Positions 1 to 12,650 are shown, counted from the stretch's first letter. The stretch is DNA of 64,000 nt from Athripsodes cinereus (GCA_947579605.1 OX388318.1:2542001-2606000); one strand, 5' to 3'. The notes: generated from the letters alone by a model not told the origin. Numbers and translations: made by a program.

Positions 1-165
1 TAGCCTGGAAGTAGAGTCTCAGCCTCATGCACTTGAGGTTCGTGGTTCGATCCCAGGTGCCGGCAAACTCCCCTTTCACAGCACAAGTGCTTTTAGCTTA
101 CTGTGAAAGGTGTATAAGTTTGTATTTTGGTTTATAACCAAAACCCAGATCATCTTTTTTTTTTA
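1..165 (+). repeat. tRNA-derived SINE, family A, copy 1
   Basis: The first 60 bases look like a tRNA: a box-B sequence GGTTCGATCCC sits about 30 bases after the A-box-like GCCTGGAAGTAGAG. A non-tRNA body with CCCCTTTCACAGCACAAG follows and ends in a poly-T/poly-A stretch. Related copies lie at 24968-25140 and 29140-29257 on the opposite strand. The tRNA part opens no cloverleaf I could complete, and the shared body shows it is a retroposon rather than a tRNA gene. Confidence 0.75.
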
Positions 166-834
166 AAAAAAACTATTCATATTCAATCCGTTAATGAAAA
201 GTTAATTTTGTTACTCTTTAAGATTTAAGAAAAAGAGAACATAGAATAAAAATAGTCTTCCAGCTGCTTTTTCAAAGAACTAGTATTGGTGATGTTGTTA
301 GGTCTTTGATAAACCGCTGGGGACATCTTCCCCAGAAAAAGTAGCAGGCTTAATTTAACCAAAGTTTTTTAAATGGATGTGAACAATGTATGGCTTCAGC
401 TCTTTTTCTTCGCTGCTTTGTCTTCTCATTCTTAATCTTTAATAAAAAAATAATAATTCTTTGTTCCATTTATTTGTACATACTTAGTTTAATGTTTTTC
501 TTGTAAGATACTTAAATGAGGGCATGTTATTGTGATAAAAATATTTTATCAATTTTATTGTAATTAATTTAATATACCTACTTACATATATTTCGGCAAT
601 ATTCTATGTATAAAATTCGGCATGTTTGACACTAACTATTTTTAAATTTTGACAATACTACTATTTTGAAGATTAGGTAAAATTAATGATAAACAATTGT
701 GTAAAAATTGTCTTTTTACAAAAATATTTTGAAATTCAGGTTAACATTTCATTAAATGGTAGATGTATTATTAAGGTGAATGTATCAAGAAATGTGACTG
801 GATGTGACAAATAATGATTTATTTTGTATTTTAG

Positions 835-3800
835 GTGAATAGAAGCCAAGATCTTGGAGAGCCCCTGTTGATGAGTTGGTCCACATACGGCCCTGACAAG
901 TTGCTGACTGAAAGAGATATGCAGGTCGTATTTAAAAGTCTGATGAATATAGAGGTGAGCAAACAAACAACATCTACAAATTACATTCTAATTCTTTAAA
1001 GGAAATTGAAAGGACCAATCTTATTGGAATTGCATTAATATTGTTTACTAATTGAGTTGTTGAGTCTGCACTTAATGGGAATGGAGAGAATAACTTGCAC
1101 ATTTATTACTTGTAGTTTTTCTGCTAACCATTCCACCCTTGAGAAATACTGGGATCGTATGAATGAATGGTACAATTTTCTCCCATGGAAAAGTTCTCAG
1201 AATTGCTTCCGTGTTACTGCTATTAATTTCTGGAGCTTTCGAGTGAGATCTTTTCTATAAGATGAAAACCTTAAGCAGTACATTGATTATCTCATCTCCA
1301 AGTTGTTATAGTTTAACTAATTATTGTTTTATTTATTTTCAGTGTCCATATATAGATAGGATAGTTTTTATGCATAGTCTAGAAACGGGTGCGTATGCAA
1401 TACGTGATGTGCACCTCAGTGGTACGGTGCGTGACATTCTCTACGGGACGCACTATGCCAACCCTCACCTGGCCAAGTATGCAGCTCCCAAACAGAGGAC
1501 TCCCTTTTCACTAGGCCAGGTGGCCAACTTTGGATACCAAATACTTTTAGCTTTAAAGTTTCTACACGATTCTGGCCTGCCATATGGTGAGTGGAAAATT
1601 CTACACATATTCACAAATGTTTGATTAGATTGATAATTAACAAACGGGAGAATTTATCTCTTAGATTGTGCTGTTTATAGATTTACATATAAATAAAACA
1701 CTGACATTTAGTATTTTCACAAGACTACATATAGATTTTACATGAACTTTTGTCATATATTTTTAATATTTTTGGCAAATTATTTTGTTATTCCTACTAC
1801 GTGTGACTTACAGGAGCTTGTTGTAAACATATGTTGCAAAAAATCACTAAATACTGAGATTCGTAATATCATTGAATGTGAAACAGCAAGCAATTATCAG
1901 CTACTCAAAAGTTCTGTTGTTTTCAACCATTAATAATTTTATTTTTTATATAATTTTTGTATCTCTTTGTTTAATGCAATTTGAAACAAGTGTTCCTTTC
2001 TACTATTGTTTGTTAATTCGCAGAGAGACGTCTTTCGACTTATAAGGTCATTTTCAATCTGAATTGTTTACAATTGTTTAAAACAATTCAGATTGATAAT
2101 GACCTTATAAGTCGAAAGACGTCTCTCTGCGAATTAATAAACAATAGTAGAAAGGAACACTTGTTTCAAATTGCATTATTATGGAATTCTACTACGTGTG
2201 CACCGACACAATTAATATCTCTTTGTTCTTTTTTATGCGCTTCAAAGTCTATTTTATGATTATGGAAAACAAATTAGAATGGACTCGAATTTCAATGAAT
2301 TTTACAATTTATTTTTCAAACATACATTAGTCATTTATGTGTATTCTTTTTTTGTTGTCACGTAAAATATTTTATTTCTCCAGGCCACCTACATCCCGGT
2401 AATATAGTACTGGACAAGCATCATATAAAACTCTTAGATGTTGAGAATTCCATCCTCGGTGTCCCGTGTTCCTACAGACATCACATAGTCAACCACAAGA
2501 AGATAAACAGCATGGAAGCCGTGGATGTGTATTCATTTGGTCACACTTTGTATGAAATGGCCTTTGCAGAGCCTCTGACGACATCCACATGTGAAACTTA
2601 TCCCAGTGGTGCACCACCTATGCTAGGTTAGTGTTAACTGTTATTTTTTGTAGAAATGTTTTGATTCCTATATCTGTTTATACTCCGCCCTGATGATGCC
2701 AATGTATTGGTGAAAGCGCTAGGCGTAATTGTAGTATACTTTGGTACACACTAATGTGAAACAAAAAACAGTGTTTTTTTTATATTCTATATTATTCCTA
2801 TATCTATTTTTTTACATAGTTATTAGACATCTCCGCTTTTTCACATCAGCTCTTTCAGATAAATACACTCTTCATCATCGTTTCAAAATCCATTCGCTCC
2901 AAATATCCAAACCATTTACTAGTATTATATTCATTTATTTATTTACTAGTATTCTTCTGTCCACAACACTTCTCTCGCATCTGCTTGCTCTGTTACGCAA
3001 CATTTTACCAATCATTCTTCTCAGTGATTGCATTTCCACAACATTTGTTCCTTTTTCGACATTTTTCATTTAAGTCCAAGTTTTGCTTGCATACATTAGT
3101 ATTAATAAGCAGTAGATAAAAATGGATGGAAGTGTATTTAGGTATCTCATATTTTTTCATTATTCTTGTATTTTTGTTTTTCTGTTCTAGTTTCCTTCTT
3201 AGAATCAATTCTCTCGCCTCAGTCATGCAAGAGAGGTATGCCCACCATAGAGTGCCTACTGGTGCAGCCATTCTTCACTGCTGTCATGCCGGGAATGTCC
3301 AAAGATCTCTCTAGATATAAACTAAGATTACCCATAAGCATCAAGCAGGAACTGGAAAAGGCTACCAAGTGTATCGAAACTAGACTAAAAAATTATCAAA
3401 AACTAGTAAGCTACTTTTATTTTTTAGTATTTCATGATTGAAACAATAAGCTATATTGTGGAGCACTCTCTCCTGTATAAATTTGACAGATATAGAGAAG
3501 ATCCATTGAATTAACCATTCCATCCATTAACCTGGATGTGAAGTTATACCTCTAAGCACGGGGGTTGCTTGCATACAATGAAGATAATGATTATATGCAG
3601 CTTATCAATTGACATATGGTTGAGAGAAAGGGTGCTTGGAGAGTGTGCTGAAGAGCTCAATGAATTGGAGAGTAAAAAATTACATTTGGACTTCATTGTG
3701 TATTGCCTATTACGTGTCATAGTTTTTGATGATGTACTTTAGTGTTTTTTTTTCAATATTTTAGGTTAGAGCAGAGAGACGTCAAGTTAGAATTCAAGAA

Positions 3801-4980
3801 ATATTGTCATCTGAGGAGGAATTAAGAAAAAGAAGGAAGAAAATGGTGAGTTATTTAATTAATGTTTTTGAATATATTAATTATATCCCTCTTGTTGGCA
3901 TTTTGCGTTTTGTGAGAAGGATTTGTGGTCAGTACCAATTATTAAAAGGTTCTTTTAATTTATTGAAAACTACTGTACTATCCCAAGTCGAGTAGGCAGA
4001 GAGGACAGAGTGCCGTGGTATCCTTATATAGGTACTTCTTTCACTTCGAGTAGGCAGAGAGGATAGAGCGCCGATCTATCCTTATATAGGTACTTCTTTC
4101 ACTTCTTCTACATTCATACAATTTCTTCTCACACCTCCTTTTTCAGATAAGTACAACCTCTTTGTCATCTTTTCGTCATTGAAAACCAATTTCATTTTTT
4201 TATACGGAACCACTCCTGTTTGTATTATAAATGAGACTAATTACATTTTTACGAAACCACTTCATTTATAAATTATGTAGATCCCTCCCCTTTTTACAAA
4301 GTCACTCCCATTTTTTACAAATTCCAGTCACAACATGTACAGCTGTAGTTTATTGTTTTCATATGTTATAAATTGTTTTTTAATATATTTTGCAGAAGAG
4401 TAAGGAGAATGCAATGTCTTCAGACACCAGATCCGTGTTGAATGGTTTCTCTCACACACAGAACGGTCTGTCCCCTTTGAGTATGAGCGGTCCCAGTGAG
4501 AGATCGGGCAGTGTTGCCAGTACGCTGAGCACTTCCTCCACTCCAACACCACCGCAGATGTGTAAGTTTTATTTATTTTGATAAATCCTTAAATTTATAG
4601 TATACTTTTGTAGAGACGTATTGGAATTTTGTATATTTTTTTTAAGTCTAAAACTACAGGTGGAAATATCAATGTGAATTGTGTGTTTACACATTTCTTC
4701 TATTTAAAAGTGTTTTTATTTCTCAAATATTTAACAGTGCAATTTTAATTGGCATTGATCATAAAGCCATGCAAGACAAACAATTGATATTTTCCTTCTG
4801 CCTATTCTATATTGACCTCACTCATTTTAGTAGTAATTGTCTAATGTTTGAATATTTTTTTTAGTGGAAACACCCCCCTCTGCTCCCAAATCTCCGGTGG
4901 TGCAGGAATCTGGAAGGAGTGCTCTGTTGGACAGCATATGTTCCTTCAATAAAAAGAAATTGAATAAAGTTAAGAAATAA
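835..4980 (+). CDS. PXK: PX domain-containing kinase-like protein (PXK/MONaKA), 3' part of gene, 7 exons
   Basis: Exons read as 835-954, 1343-1586, 2384-2626, 3191-3405, 3765-3845, 4396-4561 and 4865-4980 (stop at 4978-4980). All introns are GT-AG and phases join without a break, giving 394 codons. The product carries the PXK pseudokinase: GYQILLALKFLHDSGLPYG, then GHLHPGN where an active kinase has HRD..N, LLDVENS in place of DFG, and VDVYSFGHTLYEM of the C-lobe. A KRGMPTIECLL segment characteristic of PXK follows, then a basic coiled region with EEELRKRRKKM, a Ser/Pro-rich linker, and a C-terminal WH2-like motif (ALLDSICSFNKKKLNKVKK). Human PXK is about 580 residues with an N-terminal PX domain; those exons should lie left of base 835. 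Known family role: endosomal trafficking of ligand-activated receptors and modulation of Na,K-ATPase. The related insect protein Slob is the alternative; the GMPTI segment and the WH2 end favour PXK. Confidence 0.9.
1972..2178. repeat. Near-perfect 98-bp-arm hairpin in PXK intron
   Basis: Left arm 1972-2069 and right arm 2081-2178 are reverse complements with about two mismatches, separated by an 11-bp spacer. TA lies at each outer edge, which is compatible with a TA target-site duplication. It sits in the second visible PXK intron. It may be a young foldback MITE, or an inverted duplication that arose in place. Confidence 0.85.
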
Positions 4981-5344
4981 TATAAATGTAGATAGATACC
5001 TATTGTTACAATATATTGTAATGTATCTTTATTATATCTAATGCAAACCTTTCTTTACGCAATATCAACCTACCAAGCTTCAACAAGTTAAAGCAGATTA
5101 AGGCAAGCAATCATCAAACATCATTTATGAGATATGCCATCAGTTCTGAATGTCCCAATATTTCTCACTATGTATTAAATTATCACTAGAAGTGTGCGGT
5201 CTGTGGCCAGTTTCAACACATTTCTAGCTTTGGTTGACTATTATAGACCTCAAAACTTTGATATGCAGAATCTCGGGATACAAGAATTTCTCGTTATCAG
5301 TTTATGAAATTGAGCTATTTATATTTATATGTTTCTTACATACA

Positions 5345-5405
5345 GCTGATCTGCTGGCTACCCCACTTGTGGGATATGCCGTGATGGTATAGTAGTAGTA
5401 GTAGT
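5345..5405 (+). repeat. (TAG)n-tailed SINE, 3' end fragment
   Basis: The 3' end of the commonest repeat in the window: CTGCTGGCTACCCCACTTGT, then GGGATATGCCGTGATGGTAT, ending in a (TAG)n run. Here it is in tail-last orientation; most other copies are on the opposite strand and begin with (CTA)n. Confidence 0.8.
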
Positions 5406-5642
5406 ATTTATATTACCATGTCTTGAGAAAGGTTTGTATTTTTGCTATTTAAGTTTGTATTATGGTATCCATCCTAGTCAATATAGTGGAACAAATTATT
5501 GATAATTATAATTTATTTTTAATTTGATTATATGTATTACATACAATATAATATTATATATTTTTGTTGTCATGTAATCCAAAAATATATTATTATATTT
5601 AAAATATCGTACTAAAGTTATATTTAACATTTTCTAGACAAT

Positions 5643-5702
5643 TTTTCTCCATACATTATGATGGCATAAATTTTTTTATGCCATCATAATGTATGGAGAA
5701 AA
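5643..5702. repeat. Perfect 27-bp inverted repeat
   Basis: The arms 5643-5669 and 5676-5702 contain CCATACATTATGATGGCAT and its exact reverse complement, with a 6-base T loop. It would form a stable cruciform or RNA hairpin. No AATAAA or coding context is nearby, so it is probably the tip of a decayed foldback element. Confidence 0.85.
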
Positions 5703-7082
5703 TTTACAAACATAAAGATCTATTCTATATTCAAAGGCTATCCACTCGTTTACGAGTGATCAGACAAAAATATCTGTTTTACTACTTTATATTCTTATTT
5801 TCTTTTATATTCATTATAATTGTGAATTTCTAATTAGTTTCTTATGTTTGACAGGTCGTTCGGTTATTAATTTTTTAAATACAACTTATTTTCAATAAAA
5901 CATCTTTTTTTAAATCAGTCATCATTAAAAATGGAAATTAATTTGAATGTCACAGGGAATCTATGCTTAAGTTTTAAAAAAAGAATGAATTCTCTTAGTA
6001 TTTCATATCTTAACGAGGGATTAAAAGAATATATATTATGTTGTCCTGGCACTTTGTTAGATTTTTGAGTGGTAGTGTGCAAATTAATAATTGAATTTTG
6101 TGAGATTATTTTTAAAATATTCTATTCTTGTAAGCCGAGTTTGAAATTTGAATTAAATTGACAGGTCGTGCAATAAGGTGTTGCCCCACTCCTAAAAAAC
6201 CTACGATATAAAATATTGTAAAAAAAGATTTTTTTTATTTAACAAAATAAATATTGCATATTATTATATTTTTGTAGCAAAAACAAATAAGCTATGTATG
6301 AGTAAGAATGAGCAACTCAAATATAAATATTATGTAAAAATGTATCATAGATTAAGATAGAAATATAATTGTCTATTGTTTAAAAATATCTGTTGTATTA
6401 TGAAGGGCCAGGCTAACCCAACAAGTGCAAAACAATATTTTTTGTCTCTTTATTTATCTTAAATTCATTAAGGAAAAAAAGAGGTATAAAACATTTGTTT
6501 GGCATTTGTTTACTTAGTTTGGACACTCTCTTAGAAATATGTAGTCAATTGTTTTCTACGCATTTAAATATAAAAATATTTTTATATTATTTACCTTGAA
6601 GAAGTTACATCCAATCAAATGCAACTTATTTAACTGAATTATTAGAAAGGAATGTTTGCAATTAGAAATTTGATTGGTTGTTAGTAACCAATCAGATGTT
6701 ACAGGACCTCATACATTATTCATTCTTCCAATCATTGCACAGAATTTAGTTTTATTTAACTCTTACTATTTGTCTTTGACATTTGTGTGACTTGCAATTG
6801 TTTAGATAGAAAACTTGTTGCGTAATACAGACTTTTTAAATAATTTATTGATTAATTTGCTTAAAGACAAAATGTGTATTATTAGGTTGATATTTAGGGA
6901 GTTGTATTCTATCACCCATACTCACAAAATATCCATGTTAATACCTGAATAGTTACCTCTGACTTAACAAAACCTTCTTTACAAAACAATTTTGTTCCGT
7001 ATTAACATTTCTTATTTTGACAGCTATTCTTCTATGGTCAGAATTTGCAAAAAACAATTGACAGCTGGAATTAATTTTATTC

Positions 7083-7340
7083 ATTCATTGATACCATCAC
7101 GACATTTTCCACAAGGGGGGTAGCCAGCGGAACAACTACACGTAATAAACATGCAAATTATCCTTCTGGTGGCAATAAAACTTTAGACATTCAGGAAGGG
7201 TGTCTTTCGCTGAACTAAGTGTTAAATGTCTTAAACGTGATTTTTAACAAATACTTGTCTTTTGCAGGATACTTGAAAACTAACAGAAAAGAGTGGTATA
7301 CTTAGTCTTTGCCGGAAAGCAGTTATTCCGAGATTATGAG
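7083..7340 (-). repeat. (TAG)n-tailed SINE, near full-length diverged copy
   Basis: Begins ACCATCACGACATTTTCCAC (reverse of the 3' end) and runs through GGGGTAGCCAGCGG, the GACATTCAGGAAGGGTG block and the CTTTTGCAGGATACTTGAAA block to AGAGTGG. The order of blocks matches the copies at 19915 and 44030. Confidence 0.75.
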
Positions 7341-9185
7341 TGGGAGTTAATATTTATTACTCAAATAAAACTTTCTCCAATGAACAAAGCAGCTAATTTC
7401 TCTCTGACTGCACCATCAATCTTTTCGTACCTAATTTATGAAATTATTTTCGCCAATCAACGCAAACATTTTGTTTAAAATTATAGTTTATTTAGAAGAG
7501 ATTACTTTTATTTATTATGTATGGTAACATTTATACAAATCTCCCTTACTGGAGGAAGAACAGTGTTGCCAAACCCAGTGTTATAAAAATAAGGATTATA
7601 TAAATATATTGTGTGACATCTAAGATGGTATTTATAAATGCACAGTTCAATTCATCAATCTAAATTGATGCAGATTCAAAGTATTGAAAATTATCATCAA
7701 TCTGTTTGATGACATTAACTTATCTTGGTGTTGTTTGTAAATTTTTTGTTCAGTGTCAAATAGACAAATGTTCAATCCTTTTTATTAACTTTTTCTTTTT
7801 TACTTCCAACACTCTTTGGAGTACAACATAGAAATAAACTTCATTGAGAGCAATTCTGTGGCAATCTTAATTACCTGTTCCTGCGATATTGCTAACTCTC
7901 TAATGTCATTATCATAGGAATTGGTGTATTGTGTGAGAAGACGATCGTCCAGGCAATCAGAAACCTTATGGATGGAAAAACAATGTTATTTTTAGATAAC
8001 GTTATCAAAATGTAATCCAACTATAACCATCGTCTTTCCTGTATAACAGAGACTGCAGATATTTTCTGAAGCTAATGCTTTTGTGTATAATTTGTATAAC
8101 ACAAATAATTTTGTGACATTTGTACCACCAATCATTTTATAGCTTAATTAGCTTGTTAGTAATGGACTATAGATGTATAAATGCCACCTAAGATATATTG
8201 TCACGCCCAAAATGTAATGTCGTATCTACAGATTTGAAAAAAAATATCTTATTCACATATTTAGTTGTAACATTTTGTAGTACATCACTTGTTTGATAGT
8301 GACATCATTTCAGTCTATACATTATTTATTTATTAATTCAGTGGAGATATTACGCAGTAAGGATATTGACATGCCCTTATTTTTGTATTGCTTTCATTAC
8401 TTTCTGTGATAGATATTCTTTAAATAACTTTATGTTATACATATATGTTATGTAATATGTTATCTTCCTTATTATAGTTATCATTATGTAGTTATAATGT
8501 GATATTATATGTATGATTTCCTGCGTCCTATATGATGATGTTTTGCAACAATGTATTAACAACAATCTATTGACAGTAAAATATTTCACAACAAGTGACA
8601 TATATAGTAATACAATAGCATTAATGTTATTAAAATCATTTACCGTGTGCAGTACAAAACCTAAAGTTTTAAATGCTCTACCCGTTATTTCAAAATATGT
8701 GATTAATGAAAGACATTCTTTCATTGAAAATTATTCCTGAGTCTCGTATTTCTGTTACTGACTCTTATATTGTGTTATTAAAATAATTGTCTTATTTGTA
8801 GAAAAACTTATACATTTTGATTTTTTAACATTGAACGGTACATGATTATTTTGGCACCAGTTATCAAGCTTATTTAAAAAAAATCCTGAAATCACCCACA
8901 ATCGTAATGATTTCTAATTTTTTTCATAAATTTTCAAATCATCAGCAAAAAGTAGAAAACTTAATTCGCTGGTCTTGAGTATTACAGAGAAAAATTTATT
9001 TTGTTAAACAAATATTAGATGTACACTTGAAAGAGCACTGCAATAAATCTTTTTTTTTTTTAGTTTTGTCATAATCAATATGGTTTGCAAAACAAAATTA
9101 AAATAGAGAAATTTAGGTATATTTGAAATTGGGTTTATTAAAATAAATATAAATTAATTTCAATTAATTAAATTAGTATAAACAC
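7341..9185. other. Non-coding region without recognised features
   Basis: AT-rich DNA. Two overlapping antisense open frames at 8377-8740 show no recognisable domain, no splice context and no codon bias that I can argue for. I see no gene here. Confidence 0.5.
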
Positions 9186-10885
9186 AAAATTAATTTCTTT
9201 GTCGAACAAGCCTTCCATTGTCAGGAAGTTGATGTTTAGGGAGGGTCATTGTTCCAAATCTTTCTCCATTCCTGATGATCCCACAGTGAATTTTTAGTTT
9301 TCGACAATGTAGTCTCCCTTGAGGCACAGTTGTATAATAGCTGAGGATTTTTTCACTGTATTTGAGCTCATCTCTATTGTTTCTGGCAATCATTCTGATG
9401 ATTTGCATTTGTGTTTTTGCTTTGTTTTATTTTCAACCATTTTATAGATGTTGACTCAGTTATTAACACTTGGTGGTATCTTTAGAGGAAGTCCCCTCTG
9501 ATACGATTCCCCCCCCCGGATGGATCAGGCAGGGGGTAGGTGTCACGGTGGTTCTACCTTTTTTCTTTCTTCATAGTCCTTGGACCTGGATTTCTCCATA
9601 TCGGTAGAAGAGTATTCTCTTCTCTGACATGTTTCTATGGGAACCTGGTCTATCTCCAAAAACTCAGGAGCCAACCAGTTCCATCCTTCTTGCTGGTGAG
9701 GATTCTCCAGAGGGTGATGTTAAGCCCCTCGTTTTACCTATCCAGCATCTTCAAGTTTTCTTCTGTGGTCATGTCCTGGCTTCTGGGGAAGAAGATGGTG
9801 ATGGTATGTGCCTTTGGGACATCCTCCTGTGAGCATGCCCTAAGCCTTGCCCCCTCCCATCCCCCCAGTGACACGATCACAGACTTCAACCACTCTGCTG
9901 TTGACGTGGTAGCACAGTCCACCAAGAACATGCTTAGTTTGAAGCATACTTCAGAACTGTACTTTACTTGGAGATAGTCTCGTATCCGTCATTATGTTCT
10001 TCAAGATCAGGTTATCAGCCTAGTGAGACCCTCATGGAGACCTTTGGGTACTCGTTCGGCAGAATTACTAATCTTGTTGCTTCAAGAGCAGTTGCAAAGC
10101 TGGTGACTTGGCTAGTTGACTTAGTACTAGCCTGGGTCTGTGTAACTGCTCTTTTCTTATTTGAGGCTGGATTCTGTGGGGGAGTCGTCTGCCTCTTCTT
10201 GGCATTTTGCTCTTTGGGTGCAAGCCCGTCTGCAATTGCTTTCTTTTTGACCTCTTCAGGTGCATTCCCTTTGAATAATCTTTCGGCATTTTGTTGTTCA
10301 GAGGTGACTTTCCCCGCAATCACCTTCTTTTTGTCCTCCTCTGGTTCAAGCCCAATGGTTAGGTATCGGAGATTCCACTTCTTCTGGGCCCTGCTGAGGC
10401 CTTTCCTCAATGGGTTGTCCCAGCCTCCAGGTTCACCTGGAGTTGGTAGTGGCATCCACCCTGGCTTTTTGTTTCTTTTTGATGCATTGTCACCACTAGT
10501 CCCGGGTTGATTGGTATTGTTACAGTGGAGGCATCGCCTCCAGCAGTCCTGGAGGTTCCGCCAACATTATCCCAGACTTGTCCGGTTATGTCACTAGTGA
10601 AAACTTTGCCACCATCTGTCCCGGGTTTTCCGGTATTGTTACCAGTGGAGGCATCGCCCCCAGCAGTTCCGGAGTATCCGGTTTTGTTACTGCTAGAGGT
10701 TCTGCTACCACTAGTACCCGCTTGTCAGGTGCTGCCATTGCACCTCTTTCATATTAGGGAGAGTCATTGTTGTTTCTCCATTCGTAATGAAGTCTCCCTT
10801 GTGGCACCGGAAAATAATTTAATTGGCATAAGAGAATTTAAACTTCGTGAATACTAAGTAGGTACTCTCTTAGAGCAATTACATA
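9186..10885. repeat. Direct-repeat unit copy 1 (DUF4780 element)
   Basis: About 1.6 kb that recurs almost identically at 12831-14352. The offset is 3592 bases at the left end and 3598 past a poly-C tract of different length (9 C here, 17 C in copy 2). The left end holds an 85-bp block starting GGGAGGGTCATTGTT and ending CTCCCTTGAGGCAC, and a shortened version of this block recurs at the right end (10757-10806), so the unit has terminal direct repeats. Confidence 0.8.
9590..10745 (-). pseudogene. DUF4780-type mobile-element protein, decayed, copy 1
   Basis: Read on the minus strand. A Lys/Gln/Thr-rich low-complexity N-terminal half leads to VILPNEYPKVSM, a hallmark shared by DUF4780 proteins abundant in insect genomes. 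The frame then shifts through NIMTDTRLSPSKVQF and an internal stop. A second frame gives AEWLKSVIVSLGGWEGA, LRACSQEDVPKAHTITIFFP and LKMLDRQNEGLN, which is the DUF4780 core. At least two frameshifts and several stops make it non-functional. The family is associated with repetitive elements; its biochemical function is not established. Plus-strand open frames here are antisense shadows. Confidence 0.7.
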
Positions 10886-10897
10886 TGCACCTGGTAA

Positions 10898-11100
10898 TAC
10901 TATTACTACACCATCACGGCACATCCCACAGGTGGGGTAGCCAGCAGACCAGCTGCATATAACTGACATGCAAGCCGTCTTCTCTGCGCCAACAAAAAAA
11001 TTAAGACATTAAGGATGGGTGGACAACCCCACCGCTGAATTAGAGTTGTAGTAATGATTTTAAAAGTATGATTCTGGACTTGAAATATTGTCAACATAAT
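10898..11100 (-). repeat. (TAG)n-tailed SINE copy
   Basis: Starts with CTATTACTACACCATCACGG, has GTGGGGTAGCCAGCAGACCA, the GACATTAAGGATGGGTGG block and CCGCTGAATTAGAG. It lies between the two mobile-element pseudogenes. Confidence 0.8.
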
Positions 11101-11300
11101 AAGATGATACATTACAACTGGTCTCCAAATCTTTTCATTAATTCATAAAAAATAATTAAAAATGAGTCCTGGGAAAAATTCAAATCTTACAAGTTCTACA
11201 AGTAATGCTTAAGGAAAACAATCAAAGAACAACTTCATTTACAAGATTTATTCAACAATAGGTAATCAATGGTACAAAAAAGGTTCCTTAAATTTAATTC

Positions 11301-12650
11301 TTAATTAGTTGCAAAATCTTCTTCGTCCGTCTCCATCAAAACATCCTGGACTTCTCCCTCTGTCTTCATTTTCCTATACTCCTCGTGAAACCTTTCAGGG
11401 ATGATTCCTTTTGAACATAAATTTATTAGGTCATTGTATTTCGTGGGATTAATACCTAGTGGTTCCTTATATAGTTTTTTAGGATAATGTACTGATGATG
11501 CACAGGAACGCCTATTTAAAAAAAAAAACCTTTTTAACATTCACACCTTCACCAAAAGACTTAGACACCTTCAAAAGTCCTCATTTTTGTCCATGAACAC
11601 TTTACGAATACTTTTGATGCTTAACTTTTTTCCATCTTCAGACTTGGTGCTCTCCGAAAAAATTTCTGTCTGCAGTTCCTTCCAGTTACTGAAAAATGTG
11701 TGTTCCAACACTGACACTTCATAGTTTACAGGTTTTATCCTAGCGTTAGTTATTGTAGTGGGCCATTCTGATGTGGCCCATATAATTTTTTTCTATAATT
11801 AGATACCCTGGCAGTAAAAAATTAAGCACTACGTTTTTGATTGTCGTAGCCACATTTAAAAAAAAAAAATATGATAGTTGCAATCACCTGCCGGTTCTTG
11901 TTTTGACCGGGGCAGCTATCACAATAAAGTGCCAAGTTTATTGTTGCCCCTCTTTGATCTATCAGATTTAAATAGTTAAACAGTATGTAGCATATTTCGT
12001 TTGCTCCCTGCTTGCCACCCTTTTCTCCCCATAAATAGCAATGGCCGTTTTTTGTTATACTTTGGTAAAGTGTAAGATTATACATGGCGTACTTTCTTGA
12101 ATAGTATAGGAGCATACTTTCCCCGTGTGGTGTGTTCAGTACTTTCTGTAAATCGAAAGGTACGCATAAAAATGTTGGTTCATTTTGCCCTCTATTTTGA
12201 TCATTTGAGAAAATTAATTTTGTGGCCTCTTTCTGCCAGATGATCTGCTGGTACTTGGGCAGGGTTCAATCCTTCACATACTGGACACTTGTCCTTTTTG
12301 GGAGCATGGATCCCAATATTGTATTTCCTAAGCAAGTCAACGTACACTTTTTGTTTGACGGGAATAATATTTTTTATTTTGCAGTCGTTTTGATACTCCC
12401 TATAAACATTGTACATATTATTAAATTCTGTAGGCAGATATTTTTTGACCGTGTTTGCCCTATTGTAATGCGATGGGAGAGCAGGTAATGTTTGGATGAA
12501 GTTTTTGATGGCTTTCATCGCCTCTGCACTAGTTTTATTAGCGGGTTCCTTTCTACAACGTTTGTCCTTGCTAGGAAGATTAGCGACTTGATTTTTATTT
12601 TGGATTGTGTAATGTATAAGTTTTTGCGTTATGTTTAAAGTTTTCATGAA
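11301..12650 (-). pseudogene. DUF7869-like mobile-element protein, frameshifted remnant
   Basis: Minus-strand reading, split over several frames. The N-terminal part (12647 to about 12240) has LPALPSHYNRANTVKKYLP, a VDLLRKYNIG segment and a KDKCPVCEG zinc-like pair. After a one-base shift near 12240 comes KEATKLIFSND, VPFDLQKVLNTPHGE, CYLWGEKGGKQGANEI and LALYCDSCPGQNKNR, the conserved acidic core of these proteins. A block is then missing. The tail reads NARIKPVNYEVSVLE, a stop, and finally KLYKEPLGINPTKYNDL with GIIPERFHEEYRKM, the family's usual C-terminus. The family is repetitive in insects and transposase-like; assignment by motif memory, so the family name is less certain than the element nature. 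Confidence 0.65.

Larger units (their letters stand above)
4981..7082. other. Non-coding region 3' of PXK
   Basis: AT-rich sequence with no supportable gene. It holds a SINE fragment at 5345-5405 and a hairpin at 5643-5702, listed separately. The inverted CCAAT-like motif ATTGGTT/AACCAAT near 6672-6694 is too short to interpret. No canonical AATAAA was found close behind the PXK stop. Confidence 0.6.

Noticed and set aside
20..60. A tRNA gene
   Set aside because: Only box A/B-like sequence; the same sequence with the same non-tRNA body recurs at 24968 and 29140, so it is a SINE.
2741..3441. Separate small genes on either strand in PXK intron 3
   Set aside because: Part of the plus frame is PXK exon 4 (3191-3405); the remainder is Phe/Leu/Ile-rich intron sequence.
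8377..8740. Overlapping antisense open frames (115 and 75 codons)
   Set aside because: AT-driven Ile/Tyr/Thr composition, no domain, no homologous repeat and no splice signals; either could be chance.
9540..10857. Plus-strand open frames of 116-180 codons (and equivalents at 13138-14293)
   Set aside because: Antisense of the DUF4780 element; Leu/Phe/Ser/Pro-rich sequence typical of reversed Lys/Gln-rich coding DNA.
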